A program made the position numbers and the translations under genes. Source: an uncultured Thalassospira sp. (GTDB lineage Bacteria > Pseudomonadota > Alphaproteobacteria > Rhodospirillales_A > Thalassospiraceae). Taken from it: a stretch of 5,584 nt of DNA. Shown here in pieces: positions 1 to 5,584 of this stretch (within the stretch, counting starts at the first letter, position 1; every line of letters begins with the position of its first letter). Below the pieces are notes generated by a model. The model saw only the letters and a program-made list of their open reading frames with translations, was not told where the DNA came from and did no database searches. Location: positions 1 through 5,584 of the forward strand of contig CAMPHD010000237.1 in assembly GCA_946885765.1 (NCBI GenBank). Reading direction: 5' to 3'.

Positions 1-1
1 G

Positions 2-46
2 GTCGCGCCCGACGGTCTTACCTGGACGTTCCATCTGCGCAAAGGG
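2..46 (+). other. Foreign-looking segment fused in frame to mfd (SBP family 5-like motif)
   Basis: The 15 codons read VAPDGLTWTFHLRKG. From family knowledge, 'DGLTYTFHLRKG' followed by a 'vkFhdG'-type stretch is a hallmark of family 5 extracellular solute-binding proteins of peptide/nickel ABC transporters. Mfd normally has a helix of the 'A..R.L' type at this point. From LRKG onward the sequence becomes Mfd-like (GAALTAPEGSYDEFC). The stretch CTGCGCAAAGG (35-45) could therefore be shared by both parents and mark the crossover. Only 45 bases support this and no alignment was run. The alternative is an unusual linker in this lineage's Mfd. Confidence 0.5.
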
Positions 47-1750
47 GCGGCGTTAACTGCCCCCGAAGGCAGTTATGACGAGTTCTGTGCAAGCTTCCCG
101 TTTGCCGAAACTGAGGATCAGGCGCGTGCCATTCGCGATACGCTTGACGATCTGGCCGCGGGGAAACCTATGGACAGGCTTGTTTGCGGTGATGTCGGCT
201 TTGGCAAGACAGAGGTTGCATTGCGCGCGGCCTTTGCCGCGGTTATGTCGGGCAAACAGGTTGCGATTGTCGCCCCAACCACATTGCTGTGCCGTCAGCA
301 TTACCTGACATTCAGGCAGCGCTTTGACGGACTTCCGGTGCGGGTAGAGCAACTATCGCGTCTGGTAACCGGCAAGACCGCCAAACTGGTCAAGGACAAC
401 CTTGAAAGCGGGCATGTCGACATCGTATGTGGCACGCACGCGCTGTTGGGCAATGGAGTAAAGTTCAAGGACCTTGGGCTTCTGATCATCGATGAAGAGC
501 AGCATTTCGGCGTCAAACACAAGGAACGCCTGAAAGAGCTTAAAACAGATGTTCATGTTCTGACACTAACCGCGACGCCGATCCCGCGGACCTTGCAGCT
601 TGCCCTGACCGGGGTAAAAGAACTTTCGATTATTGCAACGCCGCCGATTGATCGTCTTGCCGTTCGAACCTATATCACGCCTTATGACCCGGTTGTTGTA
701 CGCGAAGCGATCTTGCGTGAACGTCATCGTGGCGGACAAATCTTTTATGTCTGTCCGCGGGTCAATGAGCTTGGACGGGTTGCCAAGGAACTTGAAACAC
801 TGGTGCCTGAAATCAAGTTTGACGTGGCACATGGTCAGATGGGGGCCCGTGACCTTGAGCAGGTGATGACCGATTTCACCGACCGCAAGTTTGATCTTCT
901 GCTGGCAACCAATATTATTGAGTCGGGCATTGATGTACCAAACGCCAATACCATGATCATCCACCGCGCCGACATGTTTGGTTTGGCGCAGCTTTATCAG
1001 TTGCGCGGGCGTATCGGTCGATCAAAGCAGCGGGCCTATGCCTATCTGACACTACCAAATGGCAAGAAACTGACGGCAACAGCGTTAAAGCGTCTTGAGG
1101 TCATGCAAACGCTTGACAGTCTTGGTGCCGGTTTCAACCTTGCCAGCCATGATCTTGATATTCGCGGTGCAGGCAACCTGCTTGGCGAGGAACAATCCGG
1201 CCATATCAAGGAAGTCGGGATCGAACTTTATCAGCAGATGATCGAAGAAGCCGTTGCCGAGGCCAAGGGCGAAATCGAGGCCGACGATGCGACATCCTTC
1301 GTTCCGCAGATCAATGTCGGAATGCCGGTGCTGATACCGGATCGCTACGTGCCAGACCTTGGCGTGCGACTTGGCCTGTATCGACGGATTTCGGAACTGC
1401 GTTCCCGCGAGGAAGTCGATCAATTTGCCGCCGAGATGATTGACCGGTTTGGCAAGCTGCCAAAGGAGGTCGAAAACCTTCTGGACGTGGTCACGATCAA
1501 ACAATGGTGCCGTACATCCAATGTTGAGAAACTCGATGCCGGCCCCAAAGGCGCACTTATCACGCTTCGGAACAACGAATTCCCGAACCCGGCTGGTCTG
1601 GTTGGTTTTATCCAGCAACAGGTTGGTGTGGCCCGTTTGCGCCCGGACCACAAGATTGTCTATGCCGCGGGCTGGGATGGCCCGACAGACCGCCTCGAAG
1701 GTTTAAAGCGCCTGATGCGTCGCTTGGCCGACATCGCCGCAAAGGCATAA
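2..1750 (+). CDS. mfd: Transcription-repair coupling factor Mfd, C-terminal half (5' partial)
   Basis: Mfd is a cytoplasmic ATP-dependent DNA translocase that displaces RNA polymerase stalled at lesions and recruits UvrA for nucleotide excision repair. The frame is open from base 2, giving about 582 residues against roughly 1,150 for a full Mfd, so the UvrB-like N-terminus and RNA polymerase-binding domain are absent. Helicase motifs are intact: Walker A GDVGFGKT (188-211), DEEQHFG (491-511), TATPIPRTL (569-595), the NIIESGIDVPNA segment (about 911-946) and QLRGRIGRS (998-1024). The C-terminal TRCF (D7) domain begins near FVPQINVGMPVL at about 1298 and runs to the TAA. Mfd identity is clear from about base 47 onward, through YDEFCASFPF and TEDQ. 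The first 15 residues do not resemble Mfd and look like a solute-binding-protein motif (see findings). The ATG at 170 is internal (MDRLVCGD is mid-protein in the family) and is not the start. Confidence 0.96.
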   Translation, partial: VAPDGLTWTFHLRKGAALTAPEGSYDEFCASFPFAETEDQARAIRDTLDDLAAGKPMDRLVCGDVGFGKTEVALRAAFAAVMSGKQVAIVAPTTLLCRQHYLTFRQRFDGLPVRVEQLSRLVTGKTAKLVKDNLESGHVDIVCGTHALLGNGVKFKDLGLLIIDEEQHFGVKHKERLKELKTDVHVLTLTATPIPRTLQLALTGVKELSIIATPPIDRLAVRTYITPYDPVVVREAILRERHRGGQIFYVCPRVNELGRVAKELETLVPEIKFDVAHGQMGARDLEQVMTDFTDRKFDLLLATNIIESGIDVPNANTMIIHRADMFGLAQLYQLRGRIGRSKQRAYAYLTLPNGKKLTATALKRLEVMQTLDSLGAGFNLASHDLDIRGAGNLLGEEQSGHIKEVGIELYQQMIEEAVAEAKGEIEADDATSFVPQINVGMPVLIPDRYVPDLGVRLGLYRRISELRSREEVDQFAAEMIDRFGKLPKEVENLLDVVTIKQWCRTSNVEKLDAGPKGALITLRNNEFPNPAGLVGFIQQQVGVARLRPDHKIVYAAGWDGPTDRLEGLKRLMRRLADIAAKA

Positions 1751-1751
1751 C

Positions 1752-1787
1752 AAAAAGGCAGGTACCATTTCAGGGCCTGCCTTTTTT
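1752..1787. terminator. Bidirectional intrinsic terminator between mfd and the FrnE-like gene
   Basis: The 11-nt arm AAAAAGGCAGG (1752-1762) pairs perfectly with CCTGCCTTTTT (1776-1786) around a 13-nt loop. It starts 2 nt after the mfd stop. The GC core is flanked by an A run on the left and a T run (1782-1787) on the right, so the structure is a rho-independent terminator when read from either side. It lies 21 nt beyond the stop of the converging FrnE-like gene, so it probably ends both transcripts. Confidence 0.88.
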
Positions 1788-1807
1788 CTTCCCAGACGGG
1801 ATACATG

Positions 1808-2494
1808 TCAGACGGGTGTTTCTTCCTGACGCGCCAGACGGATCATGCGTTGCAGGATATCGGGTTCCTGCGCACCCGAAAGAGCATGGCGGCCATTAAA
1901 CAGGAAACAGGGCACACCGGTTACCCCCATTTGATGGGCAACCCGGTTTTCCTGCGATACGAACTCGCGATCCATGTCACCGCCAAGGTAATCAAGGATT
2001 TCGTTTCTGTCCTCGCCATGGGTGACGGCGATCTCAACCAGAACATCAAGATCACCTATGTCTCGACCATCAAGGAAGTAAGCCGTAAACAGGTCTTCAA
2101 CCAGATCATTCCCGACAGCAGGGCGTTCGGCGCAGACCTTGTAGATCAGACGATGGGAATCTGTTGAGTCCGGTGTTAGGCGAATGGCATCGAAATTGAA
2201 ATCGATCCCGACAGCAGCACCCGCAGCCTCTATAGCCTTGTAAACACGGGTTGCACTTTCAGTCCCGCCAAACTTGGCTGACAGGTATAATTTCCGGTCT
2301 ATTCCGCCCGTTGGCATATCAGGGTTTAACAGAAATGGACGCCAGATAATCGGGATATGGTTCAGTTTTTCCCGGACAAGCGCCCTTTCCAAGCGTTTCT
2401 TACCGATGTAGCACCACGGACACACGGTATCGATGATCGCCTCGATACGGATCGGTGCCATCGGTGTTTCGTTATGTCCGGGTTGCCAGTTCAT
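1808..2494 (-). CDS. FrnE/DsbA-family thiol:disulfide oxidoreductase
   Basis: This 228-residue protein belongs to the DsbA-like thioredoxin-fold group (FrnE, 2-hydroxychromene-2-carboxylate isomerase relatives). The redox motif CPWC is at residues 25-28, in the typical setting IDTVCPWCYIGKKRLE. A helical insertion follows, then the cis-proline loop GVTGVP (190-195) and the FrnE-typical LSGAQEPDIL near residues 205-214. Cys121 and Cys196 are extra cysteines. There is no signal peptide or membrane segment, so it is likely cytoplasmic; FrnE proteins are linked to disulfide or redox handling, and the substrate here is unknown. The ATG chosen lies 3 nt after the deoB stop, with a weak GGA at 2501-2503 spaced 6 nt from it. 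This suggests translational coupling to deoB. An internal ATG at residue 12 (2461) would give an N-terminus closer to typical family members, but I see no ribosome binding site for it. The family call is firm; the start is uncertain. Confidence 0.9.
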   Translation of the reverse strand: MNWQPGHNETPMAPIRIEAIIDTVCPWCYIGKKRLERALVREKLNHIPIIWRPFLLNPDMPTGGIDRKLYLSAKFGGTESATRVYKAIEAAGAAVGIDFNFDAIRLTPDSTDSHRLIYKVCAERPAVGNDLVEDLFTAYFLDGRDIGDLDVLVEIAVTHGEDRNEILDYLGGDMDREFVSQENRVAHQMGVTGVPCFLFNGRHALSGAQEPDILQRMIRLARQEETPV

Positions 2495-2497
2495 GTT

Positions 2498-3721
2498 TTA
2501 TCCATTCAGGAACGAAGTACCCGCCGCAAGCGGAGCAATACCAAGATGGTCTGCAACCGTTTGGCCAATATCGGCAAAACTGTCGCGCATGCCAATCGGG
2601 CCGGGGTTAATAGCAGGGCCGAACGCCATAATCGGCACGAATTCACGTGTGTGGTCATTACCGCGCCACGTCGGATCACAACCGTGATCGGCAGTAACGA
2701 TGACCAGATCGCCGGGTTTCAGTACTGCACGCAGTTCGGGAATACGGGCATCAAATTCTTCAAGCGCGTTGGCATAGCCCGGCACATCGCGACGATGCCC
2801 GAATTCCATATCGAAATCGACCAGATTGGTGAAAACGATGCTGTTATCAGGGGCCTGATCAATTTCAGTCATCATGGCATCGAAAAGGGCCATATTGCCC
2901 GATGCCTTGACCTTTTTTGAAATCCCACGCTGCGCATAGATATCGGCAATTTTACCAACCGATATAACTGTACCGCCAGCCTCGCTAAACTTGTCGAGCA
3001 GGGTTGGTCTATGTGGCGGGATCGCAATATCGCGACGATTTGCCGTTCGCTTGAAATCAGCGGAGCTACTACCGACAAACGGGCGTGCGATGACGCGGCC
3101 AATATTGTAAGGTGCAACCAATTTAAAGGTGATCTCGCAGACCTCATACAGGCGATCCAGACCGAAATGCTCTTCATGGGCGGCAATCTGAAACACGCTG
3201 TCTGCTGAGGTATAGCAAATAGGCATGCCAGTTTTGATGTGCTCTTCACCCAGTTCGGCAATGATTGTGGTACCAGATGCGTGGCAATTTCCCAGAATAC
3301 CAAGCAAATTTGCCTGTTTGATCAGGGCATCGGTCAGTTCTTTGGGAAAGGTTGGAACTTCAAGCGGGAAATAACCCCAGTCAAAATCAACGGGCACACC
3401 TGCAATTTCCCAATGACCACTTGGGGTGTCCTTGCCGCGCGACAGTTCCTTGGCATGGCCATAGGCACCAATCATGGCGCCGCCATGTTCAAGTCCCGGT
3501 GGAACGCGACCGGTTGCATCCATGGCAGCTTCGCCAAGACCCAATGCCGTCATGTTCGGAATGTTCAGTTTTCCCTTGCGAATATCATTGTCTGCCAGAC
3601 CATTGGCGCAGTTTTCTGCAATGTGACCCAAGGTGTCGGATCCCTGATCACCAAACTTGGCTGCATCCGGGGTTGCGCCGATACCGAAACTGTCTGCAAC
3701 AATGATGATGGCGCGGGCCAT
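2498..3721 (-). CDS. deoB: Phosphopentomutase DeoB
   Basis: DeoB interconverts (deoxy)ribose-1-phosphate and (deoxy)ribose-5-phosphate in the cytoplasm, using two divalent metals (usually Mn). It is a member of the alkaline phosphatase superfamily. At 407 residues it is full length. Visible signatures: an N-terminal metal-binding DSFGIG with Asp10; [12 protein letters not shown], where Thr99 matches the phospho-acceptor threonine; the [15 protein letters not shown] segment (170-184) of the cap region; [11 protein letters not shown] with Asp304 and His309; and [21 protein letters not shown] with Asp345, His346 and His357. The 5- and 11-residue spacings of these ligands equal those known for the Bacillus cereus enzyme. 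The start is supported by AAGGA 7 nt upstream (3729-3733). It lies 57 nt downstream of deoC, which uses its product, and almost abuts the FrnE-like gene. No key residue is missing. Confidence 0.97.
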   Translation of the reverse strand: MARAIIIVADSFGIGATPDAAKFGDQGSDTLGHIAENCANGLADNDIRKGKLNIPNMTALGLGEAAMDATGRVPPGLEHGGAMIGAYGHAKELSRGKDTPSGHWEIAGVPVDFDWGYFPLEVPTFPKELTDALIKQANLLGILGNCHASGTTIIAELGEEHIKTGMPICYTSADSVFQIAAHEEHFGLDRLYEVCEITFKLVAPYNIGRVIARPFVGSSSADFKRTANRRDIAIPPHRPTLLDKFSEAGGTVISVGKIADIYAQRGISKKVKASGNMALFDAMMTEIDQAPDNSIVFTNLVDFDMEFGHRRDVPGYANALEEFDARIPELRAVLKPGDLVIVTADHGCDPTWRGNDHTREFVPIMAFGPAINPGPIGMRDSFADIGQTVADHLGIAPLAAGTSFLNG

Positions 3722-3728
3722 TCCGTAT

Positions 3729-3733
3729 TCCTT
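3729..3733 (-). promoter_or_regulatory. Ribosome binding site of deoB
   Basis: On the - strand this reads AAGGA, 7 nt before the deoB ATG. It fixes the start and implies independent ribosome entry rather than read-through from deoC. Confidence 0.7.
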
Positions 3734-3741
3734 CAGCTGTG

Positions 3742-3766
3742 TCTGCCATTTGGGTTGATTGGCAGA
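3742..3766 (-). repeat. Small hairpin in the deoC-deoB gap
   Basis: TCTGCCA (3742-3748) and TGGCAGA (3760-3766) form a perfect 7-bp inverted repeat around an 11-nt loop. No T run follows on the - strand, so it does not look like a terminator. It could be an mRNA stability or processing element between the two cistrons, or a protein site. Function is unproven, and a 7-bp repeat can occur by chance. Confidence 0.5.
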
Positions 3767-3778
3767 TAGTCATTATTC

Positions 3779-4612
3779 TCAGTAGTTGCCAGTCGTCTTG
3801 GGTGCCGATGACTGATCAATACCGCAAGTTTCCAGCAAGGCCGTGAGGACGCCGCTGGCACCGAAACGGAACGTGCTCGGCTCCGCCCAGCCTTCACCCA
3901 TGATTTCATCAGCAATCGCAAGAAACAGTGCAGCATCATCAGCCGTTTTGACACCGCCGGATGCCTTGAAGCCACATGCAAGGCCATCTTCCTCACGGGC
4001 ATCGCGAATGGCTGTGATCATTGCCACCGCGGCCTCCGGCGTTGCGCCTACCGGTACCTTTCCGGTCGAGGTTTTGACGAAATTCGCACCATGTTTGATC
4101 GCAAGGCGGGCTGCGTCATAGACCTTGGAAAGATCTTCAAACTCGCCACTTTCAAGGATGACCTTCATCGTGGTCATCGGACCGCAAGCCGTGCGGGTTG
4201 CTTCAATAACATTAATGACGGTCTGGATGTCCCCGGCCAGAAAAGCCTTGTAAGGCAAAACCAGATCAACCTCGTCCGCACCCTTGGCAACGGCGTCGGC
4301 TGTTTCGTCGCCCACACGCTGCGCATTGGTGCCACCAGCCGGGAAATTGACCACGGTAGCCGTTTTAACGCCACTTTGGCCCAGCGCCCGCCATGCGGTC
4401 TCGACGAAGGGTGCGTAAACGCAAACGGCGGCTGTATTACCTGCCGGGCTTTGTGCACGATCACACAGTGCTTCGATCTTTTCGACCGTGTCATCATCAT
4501 TCAGGCTGGTCAGATCAAGAACGGAAATGGCCAGGCGCGCGGTGTCCGCATCGCTTTTTGCCGCAGCTTTGGCAGCTGTAATGACTTCTGAAACAGAATT
4601 CGGGTCGAACAT
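3779..4612 (-). CDS. deoC: Deoxyribose-phosphate aldolase DeoC (class I)
   Basis: DeoC is a cytoplasmic TIM-barrel aldolase that splits 2-deoxyribose-5-phosphate into acetaldehyde and glyceraldehyde-3-phosphate through a Schiff base. This is a 277-residue protein of the longer E. coli-like type (259 residues there). Lys180 in FVKTSTGK matches the Schiff-base Lys167 of E. coli, Lys216 in GFKASGG matches Lys201, and Asp116 in DEVDLVLPYKA matches Asp102. The FRFGASG phosphate-binding segment is at 248-254. The protein ends in a C-terminal tyrosine (Tyr277), like the E. coli Tyr259 known to assist proton transfer, which argues that the C-terminus is intact. In the motif normally read as VYPRF it has VYAPF (65-69), a modest deviation. 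AAGGA 7 nt upstream supports the start. It precedes deoB in the same direction, forming the lower deoxynucleoside catabolic pathway. Confidence 0.97.
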   Translation of the reverse strand: MFDPNSVSEVITAAKAAAKSDADTARLAISVLDLTSLNDDDTVEKIEALCDRAQSPAGNTAAVCVYAPFVETAWRALGQSGVKTATVVNFPAGGTNAQRVGDETADAVAKGADEVDLVLPYKAFLAGDIQTVINVIEATRTACGPMTTMKVILESGEFEDLSKVYDAARLAIKHGANFVKTSTGKVPVGATPEAAVAMITAIRDAREEDGLACGFKASGGVKTADDAALFLAIADEIMGEGWAEPSTFRFGASGVLTALLETCGIDQSSAPKTTGNY

Positions 4613-4619
4613 GTCGGTA

Positions 4620-4624
4620 TCCTT
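4620..4624 (-). promoter_or_regulatory. Ribosome binding site of deoC
   Basis: AAGGA on the - strand, spaced 7 nt from the deoC ATG. It supports the annotated start. Confidence 0.7.
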
Positions 4625-4632
4625 AAAACGCG

Positions 4633-4691
4633 CAGGACGCGAAGTGTTGAAATCGGCATGAATTATACCGAACTCTTGCTATCGCGTCCTG
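4633..4691. repeat. 59-bp nested dyad upstream of deoC (candidate operator)
   Basis: Outer arms CAGGACGCGA (4633-4642) and TCGCGTCCTG (4682-4691) are a perfect 10-bp inverted repeat. Inside lies an imperfect palindrome, CGGCAT-gaatt-ATACCG (4654-4670), with one mismatched pair that would be a G-U wobble in the - strand RNA. Both repeats are centred on exactly base 4662, with 11 nt on each side between inner and outer arms. The dyad overlaps the likely deoC promoter, so binding sites for a transcriptional regulator are the simplest reading. A nested RNA fold at the end of the upstream gene's transcript is possible too, as the - strand runs into GCGCGTTTT after the outer arm, but the loop is long for a terminator. 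Confidence 0.6.
4662..4667 (-). promoter_or_regulatory. Putative -10 box of the deoC-deoB promoter
   Basis: A perfect TATAAT on the - strand, 49 nt before the deoC ATG, in the only substantial gap upstream of deoC. The 35 region is poor: AGGACG lies at 17-nt spacing, and the better TTTACA (4690-4695) is 22 nt away, which is too far. The promoter may therefore be weak or activator-dependent. Transcription would start near 4655, leaving a leader of roughly 40 nt. Confidence 0.4.
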
Positions 4692-4700
4692 TAAAGAAGG

Positions 4701-5584
4701 TCAACGGGCGGTCAACAGAAGTCCTTCACGCCCCGGCAGAACGTCTGCCCCGGCGACCGAGCACAGCAAACCACCTGGCACCACAAGGCGTCCCCCAACG
4801 CGGGCATACATGAAACCATCCGTGCGGCTGGAAAACGGCGTTTTGTCACCGGTTTCGCAATCAAGAACATACCCCAGTTCCTGACCAGCCTTTACGTGTA
4901 CTCCGGCATCAACGGAAAACACGATCATCCCGCCATGGGTTGCGGTTACGCGATCAACACCGGCAAGCGGTGTGGCCGTGCATTTTGCTTCAGGCAGGGG
5001 GCCGGGATCACCTGCGATAACGCCACGACGTTGCAGGAATGCAAATAGGTTCTTTGCATCCTGGCTGGCAAGGTGATCATAAACGTCTTGTTCACCGCGC
5101 AATTCGATTGTGGTTGAAAGCGTTGCCATCGGGATCGGAAACTTGTCGCCATAGACACGACGCAGTTCTACCCACGGGCGGCTGAAAGCCTCGTCGAACG
5201 GGTTCGCACCGCTTTCCTCGGCAATCAGGCAGGCTTCCGCACCGATTTGAGCAGAAAGGTCTGCCGCGTCCGGCCAACTGGAATCGCTGGTATAAAGATG
5301 CATGGCGGCTTCCCAGTCGCAATGCAGGTCAAGAACATAGTCCGCATCAATTGCCAGTTCAGCCAGCGTCAAACGCAAATCCTCAAGATCGGTCAAAGGC
5401 CCTGCATTGCTGCGGTGTTCCTTGATCAGGCGACGAAGTTCGACACGGACAGATTCAACATTGTCATCCGGATCCTGACCAAGTTTACCATCAACAGCCG
5501 CAATCAGTTCCTTACACAAATCGGGATAGTGACGGTTGAAGTTCTGTCCGGTACGCATGTCAAAGCGCCCGAGCGGTTTCATAT
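4701..5584 (-). CDS. Succinylglutamate desuccinylase/aspartoacylase-family deacylase (5' partial)
   Basis: This is a zinc-dependent amidohydrolase of the M14-like AstE/AspA superfamily, which removes acyl groups from N-acylated amino acids or related compounds. About 293 residues are visible and the frame is open at the window edge. The ATG at 5582 is unlikely to be the true start, because the NFNRHYPD motif (residues 14-21) corresponds to the family's DLNRxFPG, which normally follows the first zinc ligands (HxxE) by several dozen residues. Those ligands must therefore lie beyond the window. The third zinc ligand is likely His87 in DYVLDLHCDWEAA, and the catalytic Glu is likely Glu160 in STTIELRGE. 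Residues from about 205 to 280 look like the beta-rich, lipoyl-like C-terminal domain of the COG3608 type (GGMIVFSVDAGVHVKAGQEL, then DGFMYARVGGRLV). No signal peptide can be judged. The substrate cannot be assigned; ectoine-pathway DoeB and AstE are relatives, but nothing here points to either. Confidence 0.88.
   Translation of the reverse strand, partial: MKPLGRFDMRTGQNFNRHYPDLCKELIAAVDGKLGQDPDDNVESVRVELRRLIKEHRSNAGPLTDLEDLRLTLAELAIDADYVLDLHCDWEAAMHLYTSDSSWPDAADLSAQIGAEACLIAEESGANPFDEAFSRPWVELRRVYGDKFPIPMATLSTTIELRGEQDVYDHLASQDAKNLFAFLQRRGVIAGDPGPLPEAKCTATPLAGVDRVTATHGGMIVFSVDAGVHVKAGQELGYVLDCETGDKTPFSSRTDGFMYARVGGRLVVPGGLLCSVAGADVLPGREGLLLTAR

Noticed and set aside
1085..1651. 188-residue reading frame on the - strand inside mfd
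   Set aside because: It is antisense to unmistakable Mfd coding sequence and shows no recognisable domain or ribosome binding site.
170..1750. ATG at 170 as the start of a short, self-standing helicase gene
   Set aside because: MDRLVCGDVGFGKT is the internal start of the Mfd translocase domain. The frame is open and Mfd-like upstream to about base 47, and no ribosome binding site precedes 170.
1793..1841. Repeated CAGACGG at 1793, 1809 and 1835
   Set aside because: The copies are only 7-8 bp, irregularly spaced, and two overlap coding sequence; this is likely chance.
2357..2920. 187-residue + strand reading frame across the deoB end and the FrnE-like start
   Set aside because: It is antisense to two well-supported genes and has no family features; it is a by-product of codon bias.
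3239..3769. 176-residue + strand reading frame opposite deoB
   Set aside because: It lies antisense to the conserved DeoB N-terminal half and has a composition unlike a folded protein family I know.
4633..4691. Long-loop rho-independent terminator for the deacylase gene
   Set aside because: The loop between the 10-bp arms is 39 nt and only a four-T run follows, after an intervening GCGCG. An operator is a better reading, though weak termination cannot be excluded.

Overview
The window looks like chromosomal DNA of an alphaproteobacterium, probably a Rhodospirillales member such as Thalassospira. That guess rests on moderate GC content, the style of the Mfd sequence and my general impression of the proteins; no search was run. 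Coding density is high, and there are no mobile elements, tRNA or rRNA genes, or CRISPR arrays.

Layout. On the + strand, the window opens inside the C-terminal half of mfd (transcription-repair coupling factor), which ends at 1750. A symmetrical terminator hairpin at 1752-1787 separates it from four genes on the - strand that run towards it. Read in the direction of transcription, these are: a 5'-truncated M14-type deacylase of the succinylglutamate desuccinylase/aspartoacylase superfamily (5584-4701); an 88-bp gap holding a promoter-like -10 box at the centre of a 59-bp dyad; deoC (4612-3779); a 57-bp gap with a small hairpin; deoB (3721-2498); and, 3 nt after the deoB stop, a FrnE/DsbA-type thiol oxidoreductase (2494-1808).

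Function. DeoB converts (deoxy)ribose-1-phosphate to the 5-phosphate, and DeoC cleaves deoxyribose-5-phosphate to acetaldehyde and glyceraldehyde-3-phosphate. Together they are the lower half of deoxynucleoside catabolism. The nucleoside phosphorylases that feed it are not in the window. The FrnE-like protein is probably co-translated or co-transcribed with deoB, but its link to nucleoside use is unknown.

Most notable points. (1) The first ~15 codons, in frame with mfd, do not look like Mfd. They read like the conserved motif of family 5 ABC-transporter solute-binding proteins, which suggests a chimeric junction (assembly artefact or recombination) at about 35-46. (2) The deoC upstream region has nested inverted repeats sharing one exact centre, right at a perfect TATAAT, so it is a candidate operator. 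I see no convincing undescribed multi-gene system; most of the window is ordinary housekeeping and catabolic DNA.
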